A stretch of 54,363 nt of DNA from Alicyclobacillus pomorum DSM 14955 (GTDB lineage Bacteria > Bacillota > Bacilli > Alicyclobacillales > Alicyclobacillaceae), in assembly GCF_000472905.1 (NCBI RefSeq), contig NZ_AXAR01000001.1:274476-328838 (forward strand). Reading direction: 5' to 3'. Below are positions 1 through 7,992 of this stretch, one piece after another (position 1 is the first letter of the stretch; each line of letters opens with the position of its first letter). The translations under genes were made by a program, and so were the position numbers. The notes under the pieces were generated by a model, which had not been told where the DNA came from, made no database searches, and saw only the letters and a list, made by a program, of their open reading frames with translations.

Positions 1-1855
1 TGGTCAAGTGGATGGAGACTTCCTCCGTGCCTTTCGGTACGTCGAGCCAATGATCCCACTGCGGTACGCCGGTACGCGCGGTGGGAATCATCGGGTGCCA
101 GTCTGCCGGGGTCAATACGTACTTCACGCCGAGCGCGTCAAGCAGGGATCTTGGTTGACTCGTCATCCCATCCGCGGTCCACGTGAGCCCAATCGTGGCG
201 TCGTACCAACTGGCGTCGAGCGAGTCGTACCCGTTGAGCGCAGGGATCAGCACAGCGGCCGACTTGTCCTGCGCCAAATCGCCTGCGTCGAAGTCGGCGG
301 CCCGCAGGAAGGGCGTGCTCGGACCCAGTTGTTTTTGTAGGAACTGCACCGCCGGCGGAGGATCCGTGTACGAAGCGGTGGGTGACGTAAGGACGAAGGT
401 GGACAGATCCGCACTCTGCGACAGGCTATCCAACATCGCGAGACCGACGACGGCGAGGACTCGCGCGTGTGCCGTAAACCAAGCGAGCCTCACCTGAGAC
501 ACACCAAGCACTCCGAGTAAGCAGAGTGTCAAGGCGAGTGTGTACCACGACAGGTAGGTCAGCGGCACGGTGACCTTCGCGACGATGAGTCCCACGCCCG
601 CGATGGCACATCCTGCGGTAATGGCCACCCGCGTTCGATACTGTAGCTTTACATCGGACGATTGCAGTGCTGCCACGCCGACCGCGGAGAGCATGGCGAT
701 GCAAAAATCTGTGATGCCCACATAGCGGGCAGGCACGCGGAACATGTCAAAGCCCGGTACATGCACAAGCACATCGGCGAAGAACCCGTAAGAACCCAGC
801 GCGAAACACACAGACACCACAGCAATCACGACCAGCGCCAGGACCGCAGGGGATGTCCTCCATTGTGTCACCACTGCTGCGAACGCCACTATCAATGCGA
901 CCAACCCCGCGTAGCACGTGAACTCCCAAAACAGAGAGTTTCCGTAGACGTCAAGAAATGTCGTTCTCGAGAGCGGTGGACTGAGGTATCCGCCACCTGC
1001 GCCGAAGGGTGTCAGGAATTGCACCAGACCTTGCGGCATCATGGAGAGGTTGAGCAGAAACCCAGGTGTCACGTTGCCACGGCTTGAATAGGTCACCAGG
1101 TTGAGCGTTGGCAACCACTGTGCAGCGGCCAGCAACGCCGCGTACACCATGGCGGATATAACCGCTGCAGAGCGGCGCAGAGCCAGCTTCGTGGGCCGGA
1201 AGAGCCACGCCAACAACAAGTACAATCCGAGGAAAAGGTAGACGTAGAACGTCACTTGCGGATGACCGGCGTACGTCTCCATTGCGAGCGCCACGGCCAG
1301 CCCTGCCACGCGCGGCACCGTGACGGAGTCGAGGATGCAGAGGCACAGCCAAAATGAAATGGGCAACCAACAGACGGCGTCAAACATTTGCGTGTGGATT
1401 TGGTGTCCCAATAAAAAGCCACAGGTTAGAAAGGATGCGGCCGCGACAACGCCGCCCAACCGACTTTTCGACAAGTGATAAGCGGCTGCGTACGTTCCAA
1501 ACGCGGCCAGCCACTCGTGAAGCAGGTAGGAAACTTTGACGGCAGGCACCACTGGGATGAAGAGAAAGAGGACGTTGGGCAAGTAGAGAGGCCCGGATTG
1601 CCCTGCCGCCAGGAACGGCTGACCGGCGAAGTTGAACGGATTCCAGAGCGGCCAGTGGCCGTTTAGGTACAACCATGCCAGGAGCATGCGTTGTGGGATG
1701 TTGAGGCGCGCGAGATCGTCAAATCCATAAGCGCCTGAGGCACACCACGTTGGATATGCCACCAGCACCATGGTAGCAACCACTGCCAGAGCGACGGCGT
1801 GAAATCGCCAGCGTCCGGATTTCGGCAACTTGGAAGAAATGTAAGAGATCCACAT
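1..1855 (-). CDS. YfhO-family polytopic membrane protein (3' end beyond window)
   Basis: The reading frame is open from an ATG at 1855 to the left edge (618 complete codons), so the C-terminus is missing. The N-terminal half has the YfhO/GT-C layout: a first hydrophobic helix, then an extracytoplasmic loop with GHWPLWNPF, FAGQPFL and SGPLYLPN, then a long series of hydrophobic helices. The visible end contains LLDALGVKYVLTP, also typical of the family. B. subtilis YfhO has been linked to glycosylation of lipoteichoic acid. Here a membrane glycosyltransferase-type or transport role is inferred, and no substrate can be read. An AGGAGG lies 12 nt before the ATG, rather far, so the start could be slightly off. 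It is transcribed divergently from the ECF sigma gene. Family fairly sure, function not. Confidence 0.8.
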   Translation of the reverse strand, partial: MWISYISSKLPKSGRWRFHAVALAVVATMVLVAYPTWCASGAYGFDDLARLNIPQRMLLAWLYLNGHWPLWNPFNFAGQPFLAAGQSGPLYLPNVLFLFIPVVPAVKVSYLLHEWLAAFGTYAAAYHLSKSRLGGVVAAASFLTCGFLLGHQIHTQMFDAVCWLPISFWLCLCILDSVTVPRVAGLAVALAMETYAGHPQVTFYVYLFLGLYLLLAWLFRPTKLALRRSAAVISAMVYAALLAAAQWLPTLNLVTYSSRGNVTPGFLLNLSMMPQGLVQFLTPFGAGGGYLSPPLSRTTFLDVYGNSLFWEFTCYAGLVALIVAFAAVVTQWRTSPAVLALVVIAVVSVCFALGSYGFFADVLVHVPGFDMFRVPARYVGITDFCIAMLSAVGVAALQSSDVKLQYRTRVAITAGCAIAGVGLIVAKVTVPLTYLSWYTLALTLCLLGVLGVSQVRLAWFTAHARVLAVVGLAMLDSLSQSADLSTFVLTSPTASYTDPPPAVQFLQKQLGPSTPFLRAADFDAGDLAQDKSAAVLIPALNGYDSLDASWYDATIGLTWTADGMTSQPRSLLDALGVKYVLTPADWHPMIPTARTGVPQWDHWLDVPKGTEEVSIHLT

Positions 1856-2058
1856 CGAGCTATGTATCCTCCTCGCCGACTTTGGTAGAATTAGAATACC
1901 ATACATTTACTGGATGCCAGTGACCTGGGACTGTGCGACAAGTGTAACGAGTCGGCCAAGATTACGTCTTTATACATACGAACACTGATTGCGGGCATTG
2001 GACTACGCGACGTGCCGGTACCCAGACCAGATCACCTGGCAATGTAAGGAGAATCACC

Positions 2059-2610
2059 ATGCGGTGTCCCGATACCGGCTGCGGCGAACCGATTTGTGAA
2101 CACGGATGTTTGCGCACGCATGAGGTGCTCGTAAGAAACCTGGTTTATCATATCACGCGAAATCCGAATGAGGTGGATGACCTCGTTCAGGAAGTGTTGA
2201 TGAAAGCGTACAATTCCTTGTCGCTGTTTCGAGGCGGGAGTTTTCGTGCGTATTTGGCGCAGATCGCGCGGAACCACTGCTACGACTGGCTGCGGCGCAA
2301 AAGGACAAAGCGAGTGATCACGCCGTTGGAGCTGGTGTCTGATCTGTGGGCTGCCGATTTTGCAGGTCCAGAAGAGCAGTACTTGCAGAAGGAGACCTCG
2401 GCAGAATTGATGGAAGTGTTGGATGAACTCGGAGACCCGGATCGAGAAATTTTGCTGCTTCGCCACGTTCATCAGTTTGATTACGAGGAAATTGGTGCAG
2501 TACTGGGCATGAAAGCCGGTACGGTGCGCACCAGAATGTCGCGCGCCAGGCACAAAGTCATGGAAATGATGGAAAGGAGGGGGCAGGGTGGATCATCTCA
2601 GTTGGGATGA
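2059..2610 (+). CDS. ECF-type RNA polymerase sigma factor with Cys-rich N-terminus
   Basis: A 183-residue sigma-70 family protein. Region 2 (about residues 24-82) carries DDLVQEVLMKAY and a DWLRRKR end. Region 4 (about 115-170) contains a helix-turn-helix with YEEIGAVLGMKAGTVRTRMSRAR. It should recruit RNA polymerase to a small regulon in answer to an envelope signal. The first 17 residues contain four cysteines (3, 8, 13, 17) and His15, which ordinary ECF factors lack. The ATG is well supported by TAAGGAGA 7 nt upstream, so this extension is probably translated. The 3' end overlaps the next gene by 23 nt, the usual coupling of a sigma factor to its anti-sigma factor. The regulon is unknown. 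Confidence 0.88.
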   Translation: MRCPDTGCGEPICEHGCLRTHEVLVRNLVYHITRNPNEVDDLVQEVLMKAYNSLSLFRGGSFRAYLAQIARNHCYDWLRRKRTKRVITPLELVSDLWAADFAGPEEQYLQKETSAELMEVLDELGDPDREILLLRHVHQFDYEEIGAVLGMKAGTVRTRMSRARHKVMEMMERRGQGGSSQLG

Positions 2611-4168
2611 TGTATGGGCTTACGTGGACGGGGATCGCACTGCGAATGAATCCACTCTTGCTCACCTCCGCCTCTGCGTTGAGTGTTCCGAAAGATGGAA
2701 TCAGGCGTGGAACCTGCACGAGTCTCTCGTCACGGCTTTTACGGAGTCGGTACCGAACCCCTCTGAGGACGCCGTGGACCGGCTGTTGACCACGCTGCGA
2801 CCGCTGTCTGCCACGACTGCTGGGCCATCGCCACGCCGCCTTCTGAAGCGGTGGACGCTTCTGACCTCGGGGGTTGCTGCCGCAGCGGTCATCGCGATTG
2901 CCGCAGGGCTTGGACTACACGGCACAAGTGATACGGGGTGTGTGAACAGTGCGTCCAGTACTGTCGCGATGGGAGGGGATGGTGGGTCTGTCGCAAACGC
3001 CGCCCAGTCCTCGACACCGCCCACCTCCGCATCGACCCAGGCGCTGCAGAGCGCCGCGCAGGCACCGACAGCTACGTGGGGAAACAGCGTACATGACTCT
3101 GCCGATGAATGCGTTTCCGCCGTGATGCCTTCGATGCTTGCCGCGAACGATGCCGACGAGCGCGTGGCAAAAGCAGCAGTGCCACAGGTGGAAGAGCAGA
3201 CTGTGTTTCAGGGGCAAGTCGGCCAGAGTCCCAAACCATCACCGAATGCGACCGGTAGTTCATCCCTCAGTCCTGCAGCACTCATGGGGCCAGCGACTGT
3301 GGCAGGAGCTGTTCAGGTCCGTGTGGTCAATCCGGCAGGACAGCCGCTGCCGAATGTTCACGTCGCGCTGTTGACCAACGGACAGGTGCAAACGTCTGTC
3401 GTGACCGACGCCGAAGGCAAGACTCCTTCCGTGGACGTACAGGTACCGCAGGATCCGTTGCTGTTTGGGACGTTCACTGCACCGGCCTGGCCCCCGCAGG
3501 GCGTGATCACGGTGGTCGCGTGGAAGGATGGCTATCAGCCACAAGTCTACTACGGCCTCGGCGTGTTCGCGTTTGGCTCGACCACATACCACGTGCAATT
3601 GACCATGACACCAGCGACCACTGGCCGTGTGCGAATTTCTGGAGATGGAGCGCAGGGAGATTACGGTTTACGGATGTGGGATGGATTCGTATGCGGTGCA
3701 GAACGAATGGTGCAAAGCGCCGTCTCGACGGGTCAGGTGAATGAACGCGGAGCAGGGGATGCAGAGCTCGATTTCATCGTGAAAGACGAGGACGGGAAAC
3801 CTGTCGCACAGGCGGAAGTCGCAGTCATTGCAGGTGGACGGATCACGGGCTACGGAATCACGTCGGCATCCGGACGTGTGTCGGTGGATGCGTCTGGAAT
3901 TCCGGATTGGCGGACCGTGGATGGGACGCCCATTGCTGGGATTGCCGTCTTGAAGGACGGATTTGTTCCCGCTGTCGGACTCATGCAGCCTGTGCCGTCG
4001 GGGGCACGACGAGACATCCTCGTGCGTATGGAGTCCGTCGCCTGGCGCGCAGCGCACCATGGCACCGATGCAAATGCGCCAACGGAGGTGCCGGGGATGT
4101 GTACGCCTTCTCAGGCCGAAGCCGAGCAAGTATACAACCTCGCCGTATCTTCTGGGGACACCCGCTGA
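2588..4168 (+). CDS. Membrane anti-sigma factor (ZAS type) with large extracytoplasmic region
   Basis: A 526-residue protein starting at GTG, with GGAAAGGAGGGGG just upstream inside the sigma gene. The cytoplasmic part (1-88) has the zinc anti-sigma signature H26-x3-C30-x2-C33. One transmembrane helix spans about 91-111. The remaining ~415 residues should be outside the membrane: a Ser/Thr/Ala/Gln-rich linker to about 220, then at least two beta-rich segments resembling carboxypeptidase-regulatory-like (CNA-B/TonB-plug type) folds, around VQVRVVNPAGQPLPNVHVAL and VKDEDGKPVAQAEVAVI. By family it holds the upstream sigma factor until a signal arrives. The outer part is much larger than in a normal ZAS protein and may sense a wall or surface ligand (inference). 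Confidence 0.8.
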   Translation: MDHLSWDDVWAYVDGDRTANESTLAHLRLCVECSERWNQAWNLHESLVTAFTESVPNPSEDAVDRLLTTLRPLSATTAGPSPRRLLKRWTLLTSGVAAAAVIAIAAGLGLHGTSDTGCVNSASSTVAMGGDGGSVANAAQSSTPPTSASTQALQSAAQAPTATWGNSVHDSADECVSAVMPSMLAANDADERVAKAAVPQVEEQTVFQGQVGQSPKPSPNATGSSSLSPAALMGPATVAGAVQVRVVNPAGQPLPNVHVALLTNGQVQTSVVTDAEGKTPSVDVQVPQDPLLFGTFTAPAWPPQGVITVVAWKDGYQPQVYYGLGVFAFGSTTYHVQLTMTPATTGRVRISGDGAQGDYGLRMWDGFVCGAERMVQSAVSTGQVNERGAGDAELDFIVKDEDGKPVAQAEVAVIAGGRITGYGITSASGRVSVDASGIPDWRTVDGTPIAGIAVLKDGFVPAVGLMQPVPSGARRDILVRMESVAWRAAHHGTDANAPTEVPGMCTPSQAEAEQVYNLAVSSGDTR

Positions 4169-4208
4169 CCTGCGTTCCGGACCCGTTGCGTACGATACAA
4201 GATGCAGA

Positions 4209-4237
4209 CCCCGTATCCAACGGATTGTGATACGGGG
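4209..4237. terminator. Hairpin between convergent genes
   Basis: A perfect 9-bp inverted repeat (CCCCGTATC / GATACGGGG) with an 11-nt loop lies between the anti-sigma gene and sigK, which converge. There is no long T run on either side, so it is at best a weak or factor-assisted terminator. Confidence 0.4.
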
Positions 4238-4342
4238 ATTCATGGCTATTTCCCGAGCACTGGCAGCACAGAAATGAGCCATCTACTGTTTTGAAGCGCT
4301 CAGAAACGTGATTGTTTTCGAAAAGCCTTCCCGCGGTATATT

Positions 4343-5080
4343 TCAGTTGTCTTTGGCGTGTGGTCGGTACACAAACGGTTTTCGCTTTCGTCGACCTGCA
4401 TAAGACTGATGAAACATCTTCAGCAAGGCGCGCTTCTCTAACCTGGATACGTAGGACCTCGAGATACCCAGCGTGTCTGCGACTTCATTCTGGGTCCACT
4501 CTTTGCCATCCGCCAGGCCGAACCGAAGTTCTATGACGCGTCGCTCTCGTTCATCAAGGATGTTCATCAGTTTCATCATATTGGTAATTTCGATGCGCTT
4601 ACTAACCTCTTCCTCTGTGCCGTCGGCATCTGAGCCAAGCACGTCCCCGATGGTGATCTCGTTGCCTTCCTTGTCCGTACCTATGGGACTACTGAGCGAC
4701 ACATCTTTTCTCGTTTTTTTCAACGCGCGCAACTGCATCAGAATCTCATTCTGAATGCACCGTGCTGCGTACGTGGCAAACTTCGTGCCTTTGGTGGGCT
4801 GGAATGTCTCCACCGCTTTGATCAGGCCGACTGTGCCAATGGAAATGAGATCGTCGTGATCTATGCCCGACGAGTCAAACTTTTTTGCGACGTGTGCAAC
4901 GAGTCGGAGGTTGTGCTCAATCAGCGCTTGATATGCGTTGCGGTCCCCATGAAGCCAGCGTTCAAAGTATTCCGCTTCCTGTTTTTTATTTAAAGGTTGC
5001 GGGAATGACTGGTTGACATACCCTGTCACAAGTGCAACATCGCGCACGAGCGACGCTACTGCCAAGGTCAGTGAAAGCAA
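4343..5080 (-). CDS. sigK: Sporulation sigma factor sigma-K (pro-form), uninterrupted
   Basis: A 245-residue sigma-70 family protein closely matching sigma-K. Residues 1-20 are a hydrophobic pro-sequence, followed by FPQPLNKKQEAEYF as at the SpoIVFB cleavage zone. Region 2 carries EHNLRLVAHVAKKF, DLISIGTVGLIKAVETF and KFATYAARCIQNEILMQLR. Region 4 ends in NEVADTLGISRSYVSRLEKRA. It drives late mother-cell genes (coat, cortex, lysis). The gene is continuous, with no skin-type element. The start is TTG, with GGAGG 10 nt upstream inside an 11-bp inverted repeat described separately. It lies downstream of, and in the same direction as, the GH18 gene. Confidence 0.93.
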   Translation of the reverse strand: MLSLTLAVASLVRDVALVTGYVNQSFPQPLNKKQEAEYFERWLHGDRNAYQALIEHNLRLVAHVAKKFDSSGIDHDDLISIGTVGLIKAVETFQPTKGTKFATYAARCIQNEILMQLRALKKTRKDVSLSSPIGTDKEGNEITIGDVLGSDADGTEEEVSKRIEITNMMKLMNILDERERRVIELRFGLADGKEWTQNEVADTLGISRSYVSRLEKRALLKMFHQSYAGRRKRKPFVYRPHAKDN

Positions 5081-5090
5081 GGACAGAACA

Positions 5091-5142
5091 CCTCCGGGCC
5101 ATGTTGCAAGGCAGGATGTAATACCGTATGCTGGCCCGGAGG
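5091..5142 (-). promoter_or_regulatory. Inverted repeat that buries the sigK ribosome-binding site
   Basis: On the sigK strand CCTCCGGGCCA is followed, after a 30-nt spacer, by TGGCCCGGAGG: a perfect GC-rich 11-bp stem. The GGAGG of the 3' arm is the only good Shine-Dalgarno for the TTG start 10 nt further on. If the whole leader is transcribed, the site would be paired with CCUCC. A CATACGGT box resembling a sigma-E/K -10 lies just inside the loop, so transcription could also start inside it and leave out the 5' arm. Confidence 0.6.
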
Positions 5143-5253
5143 GAACGGTGTGTGCGCTTGTGGGGGGATGGTGTACCTGAAGTGGGTAAACCGTGGCGTA
5201 TCGTCATGACCATTGAATGAAAAGGCAACGCAAAGCGTGTAGTCTAGTCGTCC

Positions 5254-6303
5254 TTATCCTGATGATTCGAGGCTCTGTTTCTTATAGGCCTCGACGGCTT
5301 TCCACAGTTCGTCGTTTTCCAGCCCAATTCGCCAGATGGCAATCCCATGCAATCCGTACGCTTTGGCGAGGTTCATCTTATCGGTCAAACTCTGCTGATT
5401 CTCGTAGTAGAATACATAGTCTTTGTTGTTGCTCTGATACGTCGAATATGGTGCATCGTTCACAGTGTCGAAGTGTTCGGTGGCGTGGTACTTCTTGTTG
5501 ACTTTGTCTACGTTGACCAGGCCAACCGCGGTGCCTTTGGAATTCCCCCAAGTATACCCGTACGCGTTGATGCCAAGAAATATCTTGTCCCTCGGAATCA
5601 CGGCGGTCTCGTAGTCGAGGACCGACTTCACCCACCAGGTTGGTGCGACAGCCCCAGGATGGCTCCCCGGATAGGAGTAATCGTACGTCATCAAAACCAC
5701 CTGATCTGCGTTGTCTCCGATTCCTTTTTCCAGTTGGTCGTTTCCGATGGACGGAGAGATAGCGACAGACAAGGAAATACCTCGCTGCTGTGTCTTCTGG
5801 TGCAGTGATTTCAAGAAGTGGACATACGGCATTTCGTCGTTCGGGTGCAGCTGTTCAAAGTCCAACTGAATGCCCGCATAGCCATTCGTTAGAGCCAGTT
5901 TGATTAGATTGTCCTGCAATTTCTTCGATAATGATGCGTCGTGTAAGATATGTCCAATCATTTTCGGGTCAAAGGTTCCGTTTGTCAGATTCTCAACACA
6001 GGCATAACGTAGGATCCCGGTTGCCTTGGGGGCTGTACCTTTGAGGGACCCATCTTTTTGGACTTGAAATGCAACGTCCGACTCCATGTTAATATCGCTT
6101 TTATGCGCCATCATGTCGCGATAGGTATTCGTCTGACTTGCGTAGTCCACCGTGTACACCAACACGTTGGTTTGGTATGGCTTGGATGGATGGCCCGTTG
6201 ACTCACTGGTTTGATCCGGGCGTGCCTTGTTGGACAGCAGAAGTGCCGTGGCCAACACAGTGATGACGGACAGTGGGATGACAAACGATGGAGATTTTTT
6301 CAC
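5254..6303 (-). CDS. Glycoside hydrolase family 18, membrane-anchored, spore/cell-wall type
   Basis: The protein has an N-terminal hydrophobic anchor and then a GH18 barrel of the spore-germination (YaaH/SleL/YdhD-like) type. GYAGIQLDFEQL holds the family's acidic motif with the presumed catalytic Glu, and VVLMTYDYSYPGSHPGAVAP and a final GIAIWRIGLEND strand follow the family order. These enzymes cut N-acetylglucosaminyl bonds in cortex or wall peptidoglycan. I prefer GTG at 6303 (AAAGGTGAT upstream; the protein then begins MKKSPSFVIP, a clean signal anchor). An ATG at 6369 would add 22 residues. No LysM domain is present, unlike YaaH. Upstream of and co-directional with sigK. Confidence 0.85.
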   Translation of the reverse strand: MKKSPSFVIPLSVITVLATALLLSNKARPDQTSESTGHPSKPYQTNVLVYTVDYASQTNTYRDMMAHKSDINMESDVAFQVQKDGSLKGTAPKATGILRYACVENLTNGTFDPKMIGHILHDASLSKKLQDNLIKLALTNGYAGIQLDFEQLHPNDEMPYVHFLKSLHQKTQQRGISLSVAISPSIGNDQLEKGIGDNADQVVLMTYDYSYPGSHPGAVAPTWWVKSVLDYETAVIPRDKIFLGINAYGYTWGNSKGTAVGLVNVDKVNKKYHATEHFDTVNDAPYSTYQSNNKDYVFYYENQQSLTDKMNLAKAYGLHGIAIWRIGLENDELWKAVEAYKKQSLESSG

Positions 6304-6565
6304 GACATCACCTTTCCGCGTTGTTTCCGTATCGAGCACGCGCATGGCTTGTACTGCGAGTATCTCCATTCTCCTCGGAATCCTCAGTCCTGTCTAGGTT
6401 CTCCGCCTACCTGATTCTGGTGGAGCACGTGAAGTCTCGTAACGAAAATGTGGCAAAACCTTTACACATCTAAAAATCCGACAATAAAACAAGGAAATCG
6501 CCCGCTTGTGTCGAATAGTCACTATATCCGGCATGTAACGACGGCATGTCCAAAAATGGGATAAC

Positions 6566-7744
6566 GTGGTGATTTTATTGAGTAGACGGAAATGGATTGC
6601 AGGGACAGTGGCGGTTTGTGTGGCAACCGCTTCCATGACAACGGCGTATGCCGATTCCTTAACCCAGAAGAAAAATCAAGCGAAGCAACTAGAGTCGCAA
6701 GTCAACCAGATGCAACAGCAAATCGAGAAAGACAAACAGCAGGAGTCCACATACCAGAAGCAAATTGACTCGCTCACCGCTTCTCTCCGCACTGTGAGCG
6801 CTTCATTGAGCGAAAACCAGAAACAGTACTCCGAAATATTAGACAAAGTGAATGCGCTGGAAGCAAAAATTCAGCAGAATCAAGCGGATCTCACGCACTC
6901 AGAAAACGAATTGGCGGACCAACTGAAGTATATGTATGAAAGTGGGAGCCAAAGTTACATAGATGTGCTGTTTGGCGCTCAGTCCTTCTCTGACTTTCTA
7001 AGCCGCTTGAGTGAAATGGCCATGGTTGGTCAACAACAGCATGACATCGTCAATACCGTGGCGAACCTCCAACACGAGCTCGTGGCACAGCACAAATCGC
7101 TGGACGCAGACAAGAAGCAGCTGGAACAGCGTCGCGCCCAACTTTTACAGCTTCAATCGGTTGACAATTCTTTGAAACAAGCGAAATCTGCCGCGCTCCG
7201 CAACATCCAGAGTCGTGAGCAGAAGGACAAAAATTCGAAGTATACACTGGAAAGCCAGCTGAAAATGACACAGGCACAAATTCAACAAATTATCGCCGAA
7301 ACTGCGGCTGCTGAAACCAAGGTACAAAACCCGACTTATATCGCTCAGACAAAAAGCAGCTTTACCAACGTCAACGCGAATGCTCTCATCCATTATGCAG
7401 AGCAGTTCATCGGCCTGCCATACGTTTGGGGTGGAACCACACCCAACCCAGGCTTCGACTGTTCAGGCTTTACGCAGTACGTGTTCAACCATTTCGGCAT
7501 TTCGCTCAACCGCACCGCTGCCGAACAATTTGCCCAAGGGATTCCGGTTTCGCAGGGCAATTTACAACCGGGTGATTTGGTCTTCTTCAGCACGTACGCA
7601 CCCGGCGCAACGCACGTGGGGATTTACATCGGCAACGGGATGATGATCAATGCGGAAGACGCAGGATTGATGATTACATCGCTTTCTAACCCGTACTGGT
7701 CTTCGCGCTACATCGGCGCAAGGCGCGTCATGAACGCAGGCTGA
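6566..7744 (+). CDS. Secreted peptidoglycan DL-endopeptidase, coiled coil plus NlpC/P60 (CwlO/PcsB-like)
   Basis: A 392-residue exported protein. The signal peptide (about 1-29) ends in AYA before DS. Residues 31-255 are a long Gln/Lys-rich coiled coil of the CwlO/PcsB type. The C-terminal NlpC/P60 domain (about 270-390) has GLPYVWGG, the catalytic Cys299 in DCSG, and His350 in THVGIYIG. By family it cleaves the D-Glu/meso-DAP bond of stem peptides during growth, often under FtsEX control through the coiled coil. The start is uncertain: GTG at 6566 has only a weak upstream site and a TTG follows 15 nt later. Transcribed divergently from the GH18 gene. Confidence 0.88.
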   Translation: MVILLSRRKWIAGTVAVCVATASMTTAYADSLTQKKNQAKQLESQVNQMQQQIEKDKQQESTYQKQIDSLTASLRTVSASLSENQKQYSEILDKVNALEAKIQQNQADLTHSENELADQLKYMYESGSQSYIDVLFGAQSFSDFLSRLSEMAMVGQQQHDIVNTVANLQHELVAQHKSLDADKKQLEQRRAQLLQLQSVDNSLKQAKSAALRNIQSREQKDKNSKYTLESQLKMTQAQIQQIIAETAAAETKVQNPTYIAQTKSSFTNVNANALIHYAEQFIGLPYVWGGTTPNPGFDCSGFTQYVFNHFGISLNRTAAEQFAQGIPVSQGNLQPGDLVFFSTYAPGATHVGIYIGNGMMINAEDAGLMITSLSNPYWSSRYIGARRVMNAG

Positions 7745-7750
7745 AAACGA

Positions 7751-7780
7751 GGGTCAGGGCGCTTTGGCCCTGGCCCTTGT
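7751..7780 (+). terminator. Terminator after the NlpC/P60 gene
   Basis: GGGTCAGGGC / GCCCTGGCCC stem (one G-T pair), 6-nt loop, then a short T-rich TTGTTCT. It starts 6 nt after the stop codon. Confidence 0.65.
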
Positions 7781-7992
7781 TCTGGCGTTGCGCCAACCAT
7801 CAGCGCATCACCACGCTCCATCCCCGAACAATTTCTCTCTCTCTATCATCGTTCATACATCCAAGGGAAAACCTTTCACGAGATGCACGCTGCGTGGGCA
7901 TTCAGGTTTCTCATCCTCGTCACATATTACGATGAGCACAAGAGAACATCTCTTTTATAATAAAATCATTCCATGATACAGGAGACTCTGCG

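Noticed and set aside
4343-5080. Skin-like insertion in sigK
   Set aside because: The gene is read continuously from pro-sequence to C-terminus.
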